A program made the translations under genes and the position numbers. Shown here piece after piece: positions 9,212-22,332 of a stretch of 64,000 nt of DNA. The notes beneath the pieces are model-generated. The model was not told where the DNA came from, made no database searches, and saw only the letters and a program-made list of their open reading frames with translations. This DNA is from Psychrobacillus antarcticus (GTDB taxonomy: Bacteria > Bacillota > Bacilli > Bacillales_A > Planococcaceae): NCBI RefSeq assembly GCF_029533155.1, contig NZ_JAIZDB010000001.1:1-64000 (forward strand). The letters are read 5' to 3'. Numbering within the stretch: position 1 is the first letter of the stretch; every line of letters starts with the position of its first letter.

Positions 9212-9272
9212 ACCATTACCTCCTCTGCTCCACTCAGCTGTGCTAATATTCTACATCATTTTACATGAAATT

Positions 9273-9363
9273 AAAAAAGCGCGCACCTCATTTTGAGAAA
9301 TGCGCTCTTCTATAACTTATTTCAAGATTGGTTGCTCAAGACCAATCAGAAAAATGAGGTGCG
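9273..9363 (-). promoter_or_regulatory. Two alternative hairpins ahead of ecfA1 (candidate attenuator or palindromic element)
   Basis: A perfect 13-bp inverted repeat, CGCACCTCATTTT (9282-9294) and AAAATGAGGTGCG (9351-9363), encloses a GATTGGT/ACCAATC hairpin (9326-9347). On the minus strand the last arm runs into CGCGCTTTTTT. A competing hairpin pairs AAGAGCGCA (9301-9309) with TGCGCGCTT (9277-9285) directly before the T-run, a terminator shape. The two share bases, so only one can form. It may be an attenuator for ecfA1 or a small inverted-repeat element. Confidence 0.55.
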
Positions 9364-9460
9364 TAGAGCTAGACGAGACGCTACTTCTAGAGATTAAAAA
9401 TCCAAATAAGTCCGCTCATCATAACACTCTGCTTTTAAATTGTCGTATAAATTTGTTTGA

Positions 9461-9500
9461 AAAAAAGAGGGCGGTAGTATCCCACCAAATACCCTCTTCA
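9461..9500 (-). terminator. Terminator downstream of rplQ
   Basis: On the minus strand AAGAGGG and CCCTCTT enclose an inner TGGT/ACC pairing and are followed by a T-run. It probably ends the long ribosomal-protein transcript about 160 nt after rplQ. Confidence 0.75.
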
Positions 9501-9542
9501 ATTTGGCAGACGAATAAACGTCTGAAATTATTAAATCAAATT

Positions 9543-9623
9543 CGCCTCGGCGTATTGCGTCCAGATTGTGAATTGCACTTGTGCAATTCACTCTTTACAA
9601 AATCTGTGACATCCGCCGGAGGC
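9543..9623. repeat. Nested palindromic intergenic repeat, copy A
   Basis: The outer arms GCCTCGGCG (near 9544) and CGCCGGAGGC (9614-9623) enclose an 11-bp perfect stem GTGAATTGCAC/GTGCAATTCAC with a 2-nt loop (9568-9591). The left 44 nt resemble 53439-53482, for example TCAAATTCGCCT and TCCAGA in the same register, so this looks like one member of a dispersed family. Confidence 0.6.
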
Positions 9624-9659
9624 TTTAATTTTTAGGTGTATAAGCACCAAAAATTAAAT
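9624..9659 (-). terminator. AT-rich hairpin at the rplQ stop
   Basis: TTAATTTTTGGTG pairs with CACCTAAAAATTAA on the minus strand immediately after the rplQ stop codon. The U-tract is inside the stem rather than after it, so it may act weakly or protect the 3' end. Confidence 0.4.
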
Positions 9660-10039
9660 TAAACTAATTCGATTACTACTACTGGTGCTCCGTCTCCGCG
9701 ACGAGGTCCAACTTTCATAATACGAGTGTAACCGCCTTGACGATCAGCATAGCGTGGTGCTACATCATCAAACAATTTTTGTAAAGCATAGATTGTTGTC
9801 TCGTTGCCTTCTGCATCAGTAGAAGCAACGATCTCACGACGAATGTAAGCCGCAGCTTGACGACGAGCGTGGATATCTCCGCGTTTACCTAAAGTGATCA
9901 TTTTTTCAACAACCGAACGTAATTCTTTTGCACGTGCTTCAGTAGTTTGAATACGTTCATTTATAATTAGGTCCGTTGTTAAGTCACGTAACATCGCTTT
10001 ACGTTGAGAACTTGTACGTCCAAGTTTTCTGTAACCCAT
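9659..10039 (-). CDS. rplQ: 50S ribosomal protein L17 (bL17)
   Basis: 126 aa, a few more than the B. subtilis 120. The conserved start [20 protein letters not shown] and the [17 protein letters not shown] block are both visible. It is a large-subunit protein near the exit tunnel. ATG 10039 follows AAAGGAGGG. It is the last gene of the alpha operon, 53 nt after rpoA. Confidence 0.98.
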   Translation of the reverse strand: MGYRKLGRTSSQRKAMLRDLTTDLIINERIQTTEARAKELRSVVEKMITLGKRGDIHARRQAAAYIRREIVASTDAEGNETTIYALQKLFDDVAPRYADRQGGYTRIMKVGPRRGDGAPVVVIELV

Positions 10040-10092
10040 GGATGTTTCCCTCCTTTGGTGAATAATTCAAGTCTCGCTATATCAAAACTCGT

Positions 10093-11037
10093 TTAGTCTT
10101 CTTTACGTAATCCTAAGCCAAGCTCATCTAACTTCGCTCTTACTTCTTCTAAAGATTTACGTCCAAGGTTTCTTACTTTCATCATATCGTCTTCTGATTT
10201 GCTTGCAAGCTCAAGTACAGTATTAATACCAGCGCGTTTTAAGCAATTATAAGAACGAACAGAAAGATCAAGTTCTTCAATAGTCATCTCTAAAACTTTT
10301 TCTTTTTGATCTTCTTCTTTTTCGACCATGATTTCAGCTGTTTGTGCCTCATCAGTCATCCCTACAAAAATATTCAAGTGCTCTGTTAAAATTTTCGCTC
10401 CAAGAGAAATCGCCTCTTTAGGACCTGTGCTGCCATCTGTCCACACATCAAGTGTCAGTTTATCGAAATTGGACATTTGTCCAACACGAGTATTTTCCAC
10501 TTGGAAATTCACGCGTGAAACTGGAGTATAAATAGAGTCGATCGGGATTACGCCGATAGGAAGATCCTCACGTTTGTTTTGAACAGCAGGAGTGTAGCCA
10601 CGGCCCCGACCTGCGTACATACGCATGCGGAAATGACCATTTTTGCTGATTGTAGCAATATAGAGCTCAGGGTTTAAAATTTCTACGTCACTGTCATGTG
10701 TAATGTCAGCAGCAGTAATCGTTCCCTCACCTTTAACATCAATCTCAATGACTTTTTCTTCGTCAGAGTAGATTTTCAAAGCTAGTTTTTTCACATTCAT
10801 AATAATAGATGCTACATCTTCCACTACGCCTTCAATAGTTGAAAACTCGTGTAAAACACCATCAATTTGAATAGAAGTAACTGCAGCTCCTGGTAAAGAA
10901 GACAGAAGGATGCGTCGTAAAGAATTTCCCAAAGTATTTCCATAGCCACGTTCTAGCGGTTCTACAACAAATTTACCAAACTTGGCACTTTCGCTGATTT
11001 CTACACTTTCAATCTTTGGTTTTTCGATTTCGATCAT
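10093..11037 (-). CDS. rpoA: DNA-directed RNA polymerase alpha subunit
   Basis: 314 aa, the standard length. The alpha-NTD (1-230) holds the dimerisation core, with [16 protein letters not shown] near residue 29. A flexible acidic linker leads to the alpha-CTD (about 250-314), with the helix-hairpin-helix region [11 protein letters not shown] that contacts UP elements and regulators. ATG 11037 has GGGAGGG upstream. It sits between rpsK and rplQ as in all Bacillales. A 134-nt gap before it shows no firm promoter. Confidence 0.99.
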   Translation of the reverse strand: MIEIEKPKIESVEISESAKFGKFVVEPLERGYGNTLGNSLRRILLSSLPGAAVTSIQIDGVLHEFSTIEGVVEDVASIIMNVKKLALKIYSDEEKVIEIDVKGEGTITAADITHDSDVEILNPELYIATISKNGHFRMRMYAGRGRGYTPAVQNKREDLPIGVIPIDSIYTPVSRVNFQVENTRVGQMSNFDKLTLDVWTDGSTGPKEAISLGAKILTEHLNIFVGMTDEAQTAEIMVEKEEDQKEKVLEMTIEELDLSVRSYNCLKRAGINTVLELASKSEDDMMKVRNLGRKSLEEVRAKLDELGLGLRKED

Positions 11038-11171
11038 TCCAATTTACCCTCCCTCAAAACATCGAATGTATAGGTTCTTTCCATCATGAATTCGATCGTT
11101 AACTGATTGCTGTTAATACAACCTCAGTCTGTACAATAAATGATGTTCTCAAACAAGTTGAGTATCACCTA

Positions 11172-11579
<408 letters not shown>

Positions 11580-11586
11580 TTACCGA

Positions 11587-11952
11587 TTATTTTTTCTTGT
11601 TAGCTACTGTTTTACGTGGACCTTTACGAGTACGTGCATTGTTCTTCGTATTTTGTCCGCGTACTGGTAAGCCTCTACGATGACGGATACCACGGAATGA
11701 ACCGATTTCCATCAATCGTTTAATGTTTAGTGATACTTCACGACGAAGGTCACCTTCTACTTTATATACACCAATTTGTTCACGGATTTTGTTTAGTTCT
11801 TCTTCTGTAAGATCACGTACACGTGTTTCTTCAGAAATACCAGCTTCCACCAATACTTTTTGAGAAGTCGTTTTACCAATACCGAAAATGTATGTTAATG
11901 CAATAACAACGCGTTTGTCGCGTGGAATGTCAACACCAGCAATACGTGCCAT
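11587..11952 (-). CDS. rpsM: 30S ribosomal protein S13 (uS13)
   Basis: 121 aa, standard length, beginning [20 protein letters not shown] and ending in the basic tail typical of S13. In the 30S head it touches the P-site tRNA and forms bridges to L5. AAGGAGGTG lies upstream of ATG 11952. It follows rpmJ by 23 nt. Confidence 0.98.
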   Translation of the reverse strand: MARIAGVDIPRDKRVVIALTYIFGIGKTTSQKVLVEAGISEETRVRDLTEEELNKIREQIGVYKVEGDLRREVSLNIKRLMEIGSFRGIRHRRGLPVRGQNTKNNARTRKGPRKTVANKKK

Positions 11953-11975
11953 ATGTGTCGTGCACCTCCTTCTTA

Positions 11976-12089
<114 letters not shown>

Positions 12090-12129
12090 CTAACCTAACC
12101 TCCTTAGTAGTCCGGAGTGCAAAAGATTA

Positions 12130-12348
12130 TTATTTAAAACGGTACGTAATACGACCGCGAGTTAAATCGTAAGGAGAAAGTTCAATTGTGACTTTATCTC
12201 CAGGTAAAATACGGATGAAATGCATACGAATTTTACCCGATACATGCGCAAGTATCGTATGACCGTTTTCTAATTCTACCTTAAACATCGCGTTTGGCAA
12301 AGTCTCAACAACTGTTCCTTCGACTTCAATTACATCATCTTTCGCCAT
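12130..12348 (-). CDS. infA: Translation initiation factor IF-1
   Basis: 72-aa OB-fold protein ([23 protein letters not shown] end). It occupies the 30S A site during initiation. ATG 12348 is preferred over the in-frame TTG three bases upstream because of the AGGGAGA spacing and family N-terminus. In B. subtilis map and ybzG sit between adk and infA; here that space holds only a decayed map relic. Confidence 0.98.
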   Translation of the reverse strand: MAKDDVIEVEGTVVETLPNAMFKVELENGHTILAHVSGKIRMHFIRILPGDKVTIELSPYDLTRGRITYRFK

Positions 12349-12463
12349 CAACCCTGTCTCCCTTCTATATACAAATCAGGTTCTCATCAATGCTCAAACG
12401 TAATTTGCTGTTAGTATAGCCTCAAAAGGAACGAAACTATTCGTTCAAGCATATGTTTGGAAA

Positions 12464-12766
12464 TCATGAGAGATGTTCGAAAGACACTCGTAAGGTTTCG
12501 CTTTTAGCAATCCACGGAGTAGACCGTCTCCCTCATGTCAACATGTTCGTACGAATGTGTTGGATGAGTTCCATAGTACCCGTTCGTTACACAGATGCTT
12601 CCACGAAACCCATTATACCTCGTAAGTATTTTAAATGCACGTGGACAAGGGAGTCCCCGCTTTTGATGCATTTCTTTTCCTCCGAACGTATACCGGGCGC
12701 AATATGCTTTTGCAGCTCTCGATAAAAACATTTTCGTTCTTGCATACTACCCGGGTATTCAGTCAT
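12464..12766 (-). pseudogene. map: Relic of methionine aminopeptidase gene map
   Basis: Three fragments on the minus strand, in the correct order but different frames, match parts of type I methionine aminopeptidase. ELQKHIAPGI (about 12680-12710) corresponds to the N-terminal helix end. YNGFRGSICV (about 12575-12605), in another frame, matches the FKGYNGFRGSIC block. YSVDC then resembles DIVSIDI. KSETLRVSFEHLS, in a third frame, resembles the C-terminal SLAAHFEHT, so well over 100 codons are missing between. The roughly 300 nt left compare with about 750 for intact map. An active copy must exist elsewhere, since the enzyme is essential; B. subtilis does carry a second one. The KOW-like gene ybzG is not seen either. 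Confidence 0.75.
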
Positions 12767-12786
12767 CTGCGACAGGCACCGGGCAA

Positions 12787-14797
<2,011 letters not shown>

Positions 14798-14798
<1 letters not shown>

Positions 14799-15238
14799 TA
14801 AACCACCTCTGTTGATCCGCCAGCGTTCTCAATTGCTTCTTTTGCTGATGCAGAGAATTTATGAGCTCTTACAGTTAACTTCTTCTCAAGTGTTCCATTG
14901 CCTAGAATCTTGATACCAGATTTTTCACTGCTCACAACACCTGTTTCGATTAATAAAGCAGGTGTAACTTCTGTGCCTTCTTCGAAACGATTTAATGTGT
15001 CAAGGTTCACAATTGCGAATTCTTTACGATTAATATTCGTAAATCCGCGTTTTGGTAAACGACGGAATAACGGGTTTTGACCGCCCTCAAATCCCGGACG
15101 AACGCCTCCGCCTGAACGAGAATTCTGACCTTTATGACCTCTACCTGATGTTTTACCAGTTCCAGAACCGATTCCACGTCCAATACGCTTACGTGAAGAA
15201 CGAGATCCTTCTGATGGTTTTAACTCATGAAGTTTCAT
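14798..15238 (-). CDS. rplO: 50S ribosomal protein L15 (uL15)
   Basis: 146 aa with the N-terminal Gly/Arg/Ser-rich extension ([19 protein letters not shown]) that penetrates 23S rRNA, and the RLPKRGF motif. It is an assembly protein of the 50S core. AGGAGGTG lies before ATG 15238. It is the last ribosomal gene before secY, whose start overlaps its stop. Confidence 0.98.
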
Positions 15239-15270
15239 ATGGTGGCACCTCCTTATTCTTAAAATAAACC

Positions 15271-15453
15271 TTAAATTTCTTTAGTTGTTACTAGATGAGC
15301 TACTTTTTTAACCATGCCACGAATAGCGACATTGTCCTGGTGCTCAACTGTTTGATGCATTTTACGTAATCCAAGAGCTTCTACTGTTTTGCGTTGAGTT
15401 GGTTTAGTACCAATCAAGCTTCTAGTAAGGGTAATTTCTAATTTAGTTGCCAT
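15271..15453 (-). CDS. rpmD: 50S ribosomal protein L30 (uL30)
   Basis: 60 aa, the normal size for the short bacterial L30, with [20 protein letters not shown] recognisable. It binds 5S-proximal parts of 23S rRNA. Its ATG lies about 15 nt after the rpsE stop with GGGGGGA upstream. It is part of the continuous spc operon. Confidence 0.97.
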   Translation of the reverse strand: MATKLEITLTRSLIGTKPTQRKTVEALGLRKMHQTVEHQDNVAIRGMVKKVAHLVTTKEI

Positions 15454-15468
15454 TGTAATTTCCCCCCC

Positions 15469-15969
15469 TTATCCTAACAGTTCTTCTACTGATTTACCAC
15501 GCAATTTAGCAACGTCTTCAGCACGTTTTAATTGAGTTAAACCTTGTACTGTAGCACGTACCATGTTGATTGGTGTGTTAGAACCAAGTGATTTAGAAAG
15601 AATGTCAGTAATACCAGCTAATTCAAGTACTGCACGAACCGGTCCACCAGCAATAACTCCTGTACCAGGTGCTGCAGGTTTTATTAGAATAGATCCAGCA
15701 CCAAAATGTCCAACGACTAGGTGAGGAGTAGTACCTTTAACTCTTGGTACTTCTATTAAGTTTTTCTTCGCGTCTTCAACAGCTTTACGGATAGCATCTG
15801 GAACTTCTTGTGCTTTACCAGTACCAAATCCTACATGCCCGTCTTTGTCACCGACTACTACTAATGCAGTAAAACGGAAACGACGTCCACCTTTTACAAC
15901 TTTAGCAACACGGTTAATCGTTACTACGCGTTCTTCAAGTTCAAATTTGTTTGGGTCAATCGCAAGCAT
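15469..15969 (-). CDS. rpsE: 30S ribosomal protein S5 (uS5)
   Basis: 166 aa, same length as in B. subtilis. The double-stranded-RNA-binding-like N domain carries [10 protein letters not shown], the loop in which spectinomycin-resistance changes occur, and the C domain carries [12 protein letters not shown]. It takes part in decoding fidelity and mRNA unwinding. ATG 15969 has GGAGGGA upstream. Confidence 0.98.
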   Translation of the reverse strand: MLAIDPNKFELEERVVTINRVAKVVKGGRRFRFTALVVVGDKDGHVGFGTGKAQEVPDAIRKAVEDAKKNLIEVPRVKGTTPHLVVGHFGAGSILIKPAAPGTGVIAGGPVRAVLELAGITDILSKSLGSNTPINMVRATVQGLTQLKRAEDVAKLRGKSVEELLG

Positions 15970-15990
15970 GAGATATGTCCCTCCTTCTTC

Positions 15991-16350
15991 TTAAAATTCT
16001 AAGCCATTTTCACGTGCAGCTTCAGCTAACGCTTTAACACGTCCATGATACAAGTAACCGCCACGGTCAAATACAACAGATTTGATGTTTTTTTCTGTAG
16101 CGCGTTTTGCAATTGTTTCACCGATTACTTTAGCAGCTTCAACATTTCCAACTGTTCCAGTGAAATCTTTATCCATAGTAGATGCACTAACGATTGTAAC
16201 ACCTTTAGTATCATCGATAAGTTGTGCATATAAATGTTTATTTGAACGGAATACATTTAAACGAGGACGTTCAGTAGTACCCGTGATTTTTGTACGAACA
16301 CGTACATGACGTCTCTTACGAACTTGATTTTTGTCTTGTTTCGTAATCAC
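15991..16350 (-). CDS. rplR: 50S ribosomal protein L18 (uL18)
   Basis: 119 aa with [16 protein letters not shown] and the C-terminal [17 protein letters not shown] block. It binds 5S rRNA together with L5. GTG 16350 (start MITK as in B. subtilis) is 8 nt after AAAGGAG. The in-frame GTG at 16359 touches the Shine-Dalgarno and is unlikely. Confidence 0.96.
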   Translation of the reverse strand: MITKQDKNQVRKRRHVRVRTKITGTTERPRLNVFRSNKHLYAQLIDDTKGVTIVSASTMDKDFTGTVGNVEAAKVIGETIAKRATEKNIKSVVFDRGGYLYHGRVKALAEAARENGLEF

Positions 16351-16380
16351 AGTGGTCACTCCTTTCTAATGCGAAAAGCA

Positions 16381-16920
16381 TTATTTACCTGTTTTACCTT
16401 CTTTGCGACGTACAACTTCGCCTTCGTAACGAATACCTTTACCTTTGTACGGCTCTGGTGGACGAACTTGACGAATGTTAGATGCTAAAGCACCAACACG
16501 TTCTTTATCAATACCGCGAACGATAATTTTTGTGTTTGTAGGAACTTCAACTACTAGTCCGTCTTCAGGATTGAATTCAACTGGATGAGAGAAACCTACG
16601 TTAAGTACAAGCTTAGTTCCTTGTAATTGTGCACGGTAACCTACCCCAATTAATTCTAATCCACGTTCGAATCCTTGAGATACACCCGTAATCATGTTAG
16701 CTAGCAAAGCGCGAGTTGTACCATGAATTGTACGGTGTTCTTTTGAATCTGAAGGACGCACTAAAGTTATAACAGTGCCTTCTTGCTCAATTTTAATATC
16801 TTGGTTAAATGATTTTGTTAATTCACCTTTTGGTCCTTTTACAACTACTGTGTTTTCAGCGCTAACTGTTACAGTAACTTCTGCAGGAACCTCTATTGGT
16901 TTTTTACCTACTCGAGACAT
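16381..16920 (-). CDS. rplF: 50S ribosomal protein L6 (uL6)
   Basis: 179 aa with two repeated L6 folds; [12 protein letters not shown] start and the C-terminal [13 protein letters not shown] signature. It sits near the factor-binding site of the 50S subunit. GGAGGTGC lies before ATG 16920. It follows rpsH by 30 nt in the spc operon. Confidence 0.98.
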   Translation of the reverse strand: MSRVGKKPIEVPAEVTVTVSAENTVVVKGPKGELTKSFNQDIKIEQEGTVITLVRPSDSKEHRTIHGTTRALLANMITGVSQGFERGLELIGVGYRAQLQGTKLVLNVGFSHPVEFNPEDGLVVEVPTNTKIIVRGIDKERVGALASNIRQVRPPEPYKGKGIRYEGEVVRRKEGKTGK

Positions 16921-16950
16921 TTTGTTGCACCTCCATTCGTTTGTTGATTA

Positions 16951-17349
16951 TTACCAAACGTAAGCTACGATTTCTCCGCCGACTTGTTTAGCGCGAGCTT
17001 CTTTATCTGTTAATAAACCATTTGAAGTAGAAACTAAAGCAATTCCTAAACCATTCAATACTTTAGGTACTTCGTTTGTTTTAGCGTAAACGCGTAGACC
17101 TGGTTTTGAAATACGTTTCAAACCAGTAATAACACGCTCATCGTTTTGACCATATTTTAAGAAGATGCGGATGATTCCTTGTTTGCTATCTTCTACATAT
17201 TCAACATCACGGATGAAACCTTCGCGCTTTAATATTTCAGCGATTTCCTTTTTCAGGTTTGAAGCAGGAACTTCTAATTTCTCGTGACGAACCATGTTAG
17301 CATTACGAATGCGTGTAAGCATATCTGCAATTGGATCTGACATTGTCAT
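16951..17349 (-). CDS. rpsH: 30S ribosomal protein S8 (uS8)
   Basis: 132 aa beginning [17 protein letters not shown], equal in length to the B. subtilis protein. It binds the central domain of 16S rRNA (helix 21). In E. coli it represses the spc operon by binding mRNA. The first ATG (17349) is chosen because GGAGG is 8 nt upstream. Confidence 0.98.
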   Translation of the reverse strand: MTMSDPIADMLTRIRNANMVRHEKLEVPASNLKKEIAEILKREGFIRDVEYVEDSKQGIIRIFLKYGQNDERVITGLKRISKPGLRVYAKTNEVPKVLNGLGIALVSTSNGLLTDKEARAKQVGGEIVAYVW

Positions 17350-17379
17350 TACATTTACCTCCTTCCCAGTTATAGGGGA

Positions 17380-17583
<204 letters not shown>

Positions 17584-18123
17584 TTACTTTTGGAATGGCA
17601 TACCGAATTGTGTTAATAACTCACGAGCTTCTTCGTCAGAATTCGCAGTTGTTACAATTACGATGTCCATACCGCGTACTTTCGAAACTTTATCATAATC
17701 AATTTCAGGGAAGATTAATTGTTCTTTAATTCCAAGAGTGTAGTTACCGCGACCGTCGAATGCTTTTTTAGAAACACCACGGAAGTCACGTACACGCGGA
17801 AGAGAAATAGCGATTAATTTATCCAAGAAGTCATACATACGTTCTCCACGTAGAGTGACTTTTGTACCGATTGGCATACCTTCACGAAGACGGAATGTAG
17901 CGATCGATTTTTTAGCTTTAGTAACTACAGGTTTTTGTCCTGAAATGATTTGTAATTCCTCAACAGCTGCGTCAAGCGCTTTTGTATTAGAAACAGCATC
18001 ACCAACACCCATATTGATAACTATTTTATCAACTTTAGGTACTTGCATTACTGATTTATATTCAAATTTGCTCATTAGAGCAGGAGAAACTTCCTTAAGA
18101 TACTTTTCTTTTAGGCGGTTCAT
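17584..18123 (-). CDS. rplE: 50S ribosomal protein L5 (uL5)
   Basis: 179 aa with [12 protein letters not shown] start and conserved [12 protein letters not shown] and FPEIDYDKV blocks. It binds 5S rRNA with L18 and contacts the P-site tRNA and S13. AGGGAGG is upstream of ATG 18123; it follows rplX by 23 nt. Confidence 0.98.
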   Translation of the reverse strand: MNRLKEKYLKEVSPALMSKFEYKSVMQVPKVDKIVINMGVGDAVSNTKALDAAVEELQIISGQKPVVTKAKKSIATFRLREGMPIGTKVTLRGERMYDFLDKLIAISLPRVRDFRGVSKKAFDGRGNYTLGIKEQLIFPEIDYDKVSKVRGMDIVIVTTANSDEEARELLTQFGMPFQK

Positions 18124-18146
18124 GTGTGTACCTCCCTTCTCTTTAC

Positions 18147-18455
18147 TTATTTAATAATTTCACCGGATTTTTTCGCAACACGAACTTTTTTGCCATCTTC
18201 CATTTTTGAACCTACGCGAGTCGGCTCGCCAGTTTTTGGGTCGATTAACATAACATTCGATACGTGGATTGCAGCCTCGTGGCTTACAATTCCTCCTTGC
18301 GGATTAGCTTGGTTTGGCTTCATATGTTTTTTGATGATGTTTACACCTTCAATTAACACACGGTCTTTCTTAGGAAAAGAAGTAAGAACAACACCTGTTT
18401 TACCTTTGTCTTTACCTGAGATAACCTTTACTTTGTCGCCTTTTTTAACATGCAT
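18147..18455 (-). CDS. rplX: 50S ribosomal protein L24 (uL24)
   Basis: 102 aa with an N-terminal KOW motif ([18 protein letters not shown]). It is one of the first proteins to bind 23S rRNA in assembly and lies at the tunnel exit. AGGAGGTGCG is upstream of ATG 18455. It follows rplN with a 35-nt gap. Confidence 0.98.
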   Translation of the reverse strand: MHVKKGDKVKVISGKDKGKTGVVLTSFPKKDRVLIEGVNIIKKHMKPNQANPQGGIVSHEAAIHVSNVMLIDPKTGEPTRVGSKMEDGKKVRVAKKSGEIIK

Positions 18456-18490
18456 TCTGTCGCACCTCCTTGATTGGCACTTTCATGTAA

Positions 18491-18859
18491 TTAAAGAACT
18501 TCTGGAGCTAAAGATACGATTTTCATAAAGTTGCTATCGCGTAATTCACGAGCAACTGGTCCAAAAATACGTGTTCCACGCGGGCCTTTATCGTCTTTGA
18601 TAATCACGCAAGCATTTTCATCAAATTTGATATATGTCCCGTCTTTACGGCGTACGCCGCTTTTAGTGCGAACGATTACAGCTTTAACGACGTCACCCTT
18701 CTTGACAACGCCACCTGGTGTTGCTTTCTTAACTGTACATACGACGATATCGCCGATATTAGCAGTCTTACGTCCAGAACCACCAAGTACTTTAATAGTT
18801 AAAACTTCACGTGCACCTGAGTTGTCTGCAACTTTCATGCGAGTTTCTTGTTGGATCAC
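18491..18859 (-). CDS. rplN: 50S ribosomal protein L14 (uL14)
   Basis: 122 aa beginning [19 protein letters not shown], the canonical L14 start. It forms a bridge to 16S helix 14 and is where RsfS docks. GGGAGGT precedes ATG 18859. It marks the start of the spc group after rpsQ; no promoter of its own is evident in the 43-nt gap. Confidence 0.98.
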   Translation of the reverse strand: MIQQETRMKVADNSGAREVLTIKVLGGSGRKTANIGDIVVCTVKKATPGGVVKKGDVVKAVIVRTKSGVRRKDGTYIKFDENACVIIKDDKGPRGTRIFGPVARELRDSNFMKIVSLAPEVL

Positions 18860-18902
18860 TTAGGTAACCTCCCTTCGGAATTAATTAGTCCCGAACTTAT
18901 TA

Positions 18903-19166
18903 TTAGATAATAACCGCTTTTTCTATAACTTCCAATAGACGGAAGCGTTTAGTAGCTGATAGCGGACGAGTTTCCATGATACGGACGATATCTCCGATTT
19001 GGGCTTCGTTTTGCTCATCATGAGCTTTAAATTTCTTAGAATACTTAACAGCTTTACCGTATAATCTGTGCTTCTTTTGAGTTTCAATTAAAACAGAAAT
19101 TGTTTTATCCATTTTATCTGAAACAACACGGCCAGTGTATACTTTGCGTTGATTACGCTCAGTCAT
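18903..19166 (-). CDS. rpsQ: 30S ribosomal protein S17 (uS17)
   Basis: 87-aa OB-fold protein with [19 protein letters not shown] and a [12 protein letters not shown] block. It is a primary binder of 16S rRNA in the lower body. AAAGGAGG precedes ATG 19166. It follows rpmC by 18 nt in the S10 operon. Confidence 0.98.
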   Translation of the reverse strand: MTERNQRKVYTGRVVSDKMDKTISVLIETQKKHRLYGKAVKYSKKFKAHDEQNEAQIGDIVRIMETRPLSATKRFRLLEVIEKAVII

Positions 19167-19184
19167 GCCAGAAAACCTCCTTTA

Positions 19185-19809
<625 letters not shown>

Positions 19810-19810
19810 A

Positions 19811-20467
19811 TTATTTGCCTCCTTCCTCAGAGTTCTTCTTAACTGGAAGGACTTCACCACGATAAATCCATACTTTAACGCCTAGCTTACCATAAGTTGT
19901 GTCAGCCTCAGCATGTGCATAATCAATGTCAGCACGTAATGTATGAAGTGGTACAGTTCCTTCACTGTAATGTTCAGCACGAGCAATGTCAGCGCCGCCT
20001 AAGCGTCCAGATACTTGAGTTTTAATACCTTTAGCCCCAGAACGCATTGTGCGTTGAATTGCTTGTTTTTGAGCACGACGGAAAGATACGCGGCCTTCTA
20101 ATTGGCGTGCAATACTTTCTGCTACTAATTTAGCATCTAAGTCAGCTCGTTTTATTTCTACAATATTTATGTGTACACGTTTACCAGTTAAATCGTTCAA
20201 GTGCTTACGAAGTGCTTCCACTTCCGTACCACCTTTACCGATTACCATACCTGGTTTAGCTGTGTGAATTGTAACATTAACACGTTTTGCAGCGCGTTCA
20301 ATTTCTACAGTAGAAACAGAAGCTTCTTTCAAACGAGTTTCGATGTACTTACGGATCTTCAAGTCTTCGTGTAGTAGAGTTGCATAGTCTTTACCAGCGT
20401 ACCATTTTGACTCCCAGTCACGAATGATGCCTACTCGTAATCCTATAGGATGTACTTTTTGACCCAC
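19811..20467 (-). CDS. rpsC: 30S ribosomal protein S3 (uS3)
   Basis: 218 aa with the central KH domain ([17 protein letters not shown]) and C-terminal [17 protein letters not shown] block. It lines the mRNA entry channel. The start is GTG 20467 with GGAGGGA upstream. It follows rplV by 3 nt. Confidence 0.98.
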   Translation of the reverse strand: MGQKVHPIGLRVGIIRDWESKWYAGKDYATLLHEDLKIRKYIETRLKEASVSTVEIERAAKRVNVTIHTAKPGMVIGKGGTEVEALRKHLNDLTGKRVHINIVEIKRADLDAKLVAESIARQLEGRVSFRRAQKQAIQRTMRSGAKGIKTQVSGRLGGADIARAEHYSEGTVPLHTLRADIDYAHAEADTTYGKLGVKVWIYRGEVLPVKKNSEEGGK

Positions 20468-20470
20468 GAA

Positions 20471-20815
20471 TTATCCCTCCTTCTTCTCTGATACCACGAT
20501 TGTGATGTGGCTAGTACGTTTGTTAATAGCACTTGCGCGTCCCATCGCACGTGGGCGGAAACGTTTTAACGTTGGACCTTCATCAACAAAGACTTCAGAA
20601 ACAACTAGGTTATTAACATCTAAATCATAATTGTGCTCAGCGTTGGCAACAGCAGATTTCAATACTTTCTCAACAACAGGTGATGCTGCTTTTGGAGTTA
20701 GTTTTAAAATTGCAACTGCTTCACCGATTTGCTTACCTCTGATTAAATCAACGACTAATCGTACCTTACGAGGGGCAATGCGCACTGTTTTAGCAATAGC
20801 TTTTGCTTGTGACAT
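20471..20815 (-). CDS. rplV: 50S ribosomal protein L22 (uL22)
   Basis: 114 aa with a long beta-hairpin ([18 protein letters not shown]) that lines the exit tunnel at the constriction, the site where macrolide-resistance deletions arise. ATG 20815 follows GAGGAGGTC. It lies between rpsS and rpsC in the S10 operon. Confidence 0.98.
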   Translation of the reverse strand: MSQAKAIAKTVRIAPRKVRLVVDLIRGKQIGEAVAILKLTPKAASPVVEKVLKSAVANAEHNYDLDVNNLVVSEVFVDEGPTLKRFRPRAMGRASAINKRTSHITIVVSEKKEG

Positions 20816-20835
20816 TTGAATGACCTCCTCTCAAA

Positions 20836-21114
20836 TTAGCGTCTAGTTTTCTTGTCATCAGAACCATGACTTCCTATAGCGCGTGTTGGTGCAAACTCGC
20901 CAAGTTTATGACCTACCATATCTTCAGTTACGTATACAGGAACATGTTTGCGTCCGTCATATACAGCGATTGTTAACCCGATAAAAGTAGGGAAAATTGT
21001 AGAACGGCGAGACCAAGTCTTAATCACTTGTTTTTTCTCAGAGTCCTTTTGTGCATCGACCTTTTTCAATAAATGATCATCTGCGAAAGGTCCTTTTTTC
21101 AAGCTACGTCCCAT
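20836..21114 (-). CDS. rpsS: 30S ribosomal protein S19 (uS19)
   Basis: 92 aa starting [18 protein letters not shown], with [20 protein letters not shown]. It works with S13 in the 30S head. GGAGGG lies before ATG 21114. A 60-nt gap to rplB contains nothing obvious. Confidence 0.98.
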   Translation of the reverse strand: MGRSLKKGPFADDHLLKKVDAQKDSEKKQVIKTWSRRSTIFPTFIGLTIAVYDGRKHVPVYVTEDMVGHKLGEFAPTRAIGSHGSDDKKTRR

Positions 21115-21174
21115 GCTGAAACCTCCCTCCGTGATAACACCACGGCTCTATCTGTGAACCGTAGTAAAACCACT

Positions 21175-22005
21175 TTATTTTTTACGACGACGAATGATAA
21201 ATTTGTCGGATTTGTTTTTCTTGTTACGAGTTTTGTAGCCAAGAGTTGGTTTACCCCATGGAGACATTGGAGATTTACGTCCAATTGGAGTTTTACCTTC
21301 ACCACCACCGTGTGGGTGATCGTTCGGGTTCATTACAGATCCACGTACAGTTGGGCGTTTACCTAACCAACGATTACGACCCGCTTTACCAATGTTCACA
21401 AGTTCATGTTGTTCGTTTCCTACTTCACCGATAGTTGCGCGGCAAACACCTAGGATCATACGAACTTCACCAGATTGTAAACGTACAATTACATACTTAC
21501 CTTCTTTACCAAGTAATTGAGCTGATGTACCAGCAGAGCGAACTAACTGACCACCTTTACCTGGTTTCATTTCGATATTATGGATAGTAGAACCCATTGG
21601 AATATTTATTAGTGGAAGAGCGTTCCCTACTTTTATATCAGCTTCTGGTCCTGACACGATTGTCATTCCCACTTCTAAGCCTTTAGGAGCTAGGATGTAA
21701 CGTTTTTCCCCATCTGCATAATTGATTAATGCAATATTTGCAGTACGGTTTGGATCATACTCAATAGTAGCAACGCGTCCTGGTATACCATCTTTATTTC
21801 GTTTGAAATCAATAATACGGTATTGACGTTTATGTCCACCACCATGATGACGAACAGTAATTTTACCTTGGTTGTTACGGCCGCCTTTACGTTTCACAGG
21901 TGCAAGTAGAGATTTTTCTGGTTTGTCAGTTGTGATCTCTGCATAATCTAATGAAGTCATGTTACGACGTCCGTTTGTCGTTGGTTTATACTTTCTAATA
22001 CCCAT
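21175..22005 (-). CDS. rplB: 50S ribosomal protein L2 (uL2)
   Basis: 276 aa. The C-terminal [17 protein letters not shown] block around the peptidyl-transferase-proximal His is intact. It is needed for subunit association and peptidyl transfer. GGAGGGA precedes ATG 22005. Confidence 0.99.
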   Translation of the reverse strand: MGIRKYKPTTNGRRNMTSLDYAEITTDKPEKSLLAPVKRKGGRNNQGKITVRHHGGGHKRQYRIIDFKRNKDGIPGRVATIEYDPNRTANIALINYADGEKRYILAPKGLEVGMTIVSGPEADIKVGNALPLINIPMGSTIHNIEMKPGKGGQLVRSAGTSAQLLGKEGKYVIVRLQSGEVRMILGVCRATIGEVGNEQHELVNIGKAGRNRWLGKRPTVRGSVMNPNDHPHGGGEGKTPIGRKSPMSPWGKPTLGYKTRNKKNKSDKFIIRRRKK

Positions 22006-22047
22006 GTTATTCCCTCCTTCTGGATTATTAATTCCTTTTAATAAGGA

Positions 22048-22332
22048 TTAGATTTCGAATAACTCGATTTCTTTGCTTTCTACAGTTAACGTAACTATCG
22101 CTTTACGACGCTTGTTCGTATACCCACCAAATTTACCTACGCGCTTGTATTTTCCTTTGTAGTTCATGATGTTCACTTTTTCAACATCTACTCCGAAAAT
22201 TTCTTCAATAGCGTATTTAACTTGAGTTTTGTTGGCGCGAGTGTCTACATCGAAAGTGTACTTTTTATCTGCCATTACTTCAGAAGAACGCTCGGTAATG
22301 ACCGGACGTTTAATAATATCACGTGCTTCCAT
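22048..22332 (-). CDS. rplW: 50S ribosomal protein L23 (uL23)
   Basis: 94 aa ([16 protein letters not shown]). It lies at the tunnel exit and is the docking point for trigger factor and SRP. ATG 22332 overlaps the rplD stop by one base, indicating coupling. Family length is normal. Confidence 0.98.
   Translation of the reverse strand: MEARDIIKRPVITERSSEVMADKKYTFDVDTRANKTQVKYAIEEIFGVDVEKVNIMNYKGKYKRVGKFGGYTNKRRKAIVTLTVESKEIELFEI

Noticed and set aside
9273-9363. A T-box or known riboswitch ahead of ecfA1
   Set aside because: No TGGNACCGCG core, specifier loop or recognised aptamer motif could be found; only the competing hairpins are supported.
9300-9635. 111-codon open frame on the plus strand between ecfA1 and rplQ
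   Set aside because: It runs through the inverted repeats and terminators, has no ribosome-binding site and no recognisable protein content.
12453-12725. 90-codon plus-strand frame between infA and adk
   Set aside because: It is antisense to the map relic; the minus-strand frames carry the recognisable Map blocks and this one does not.
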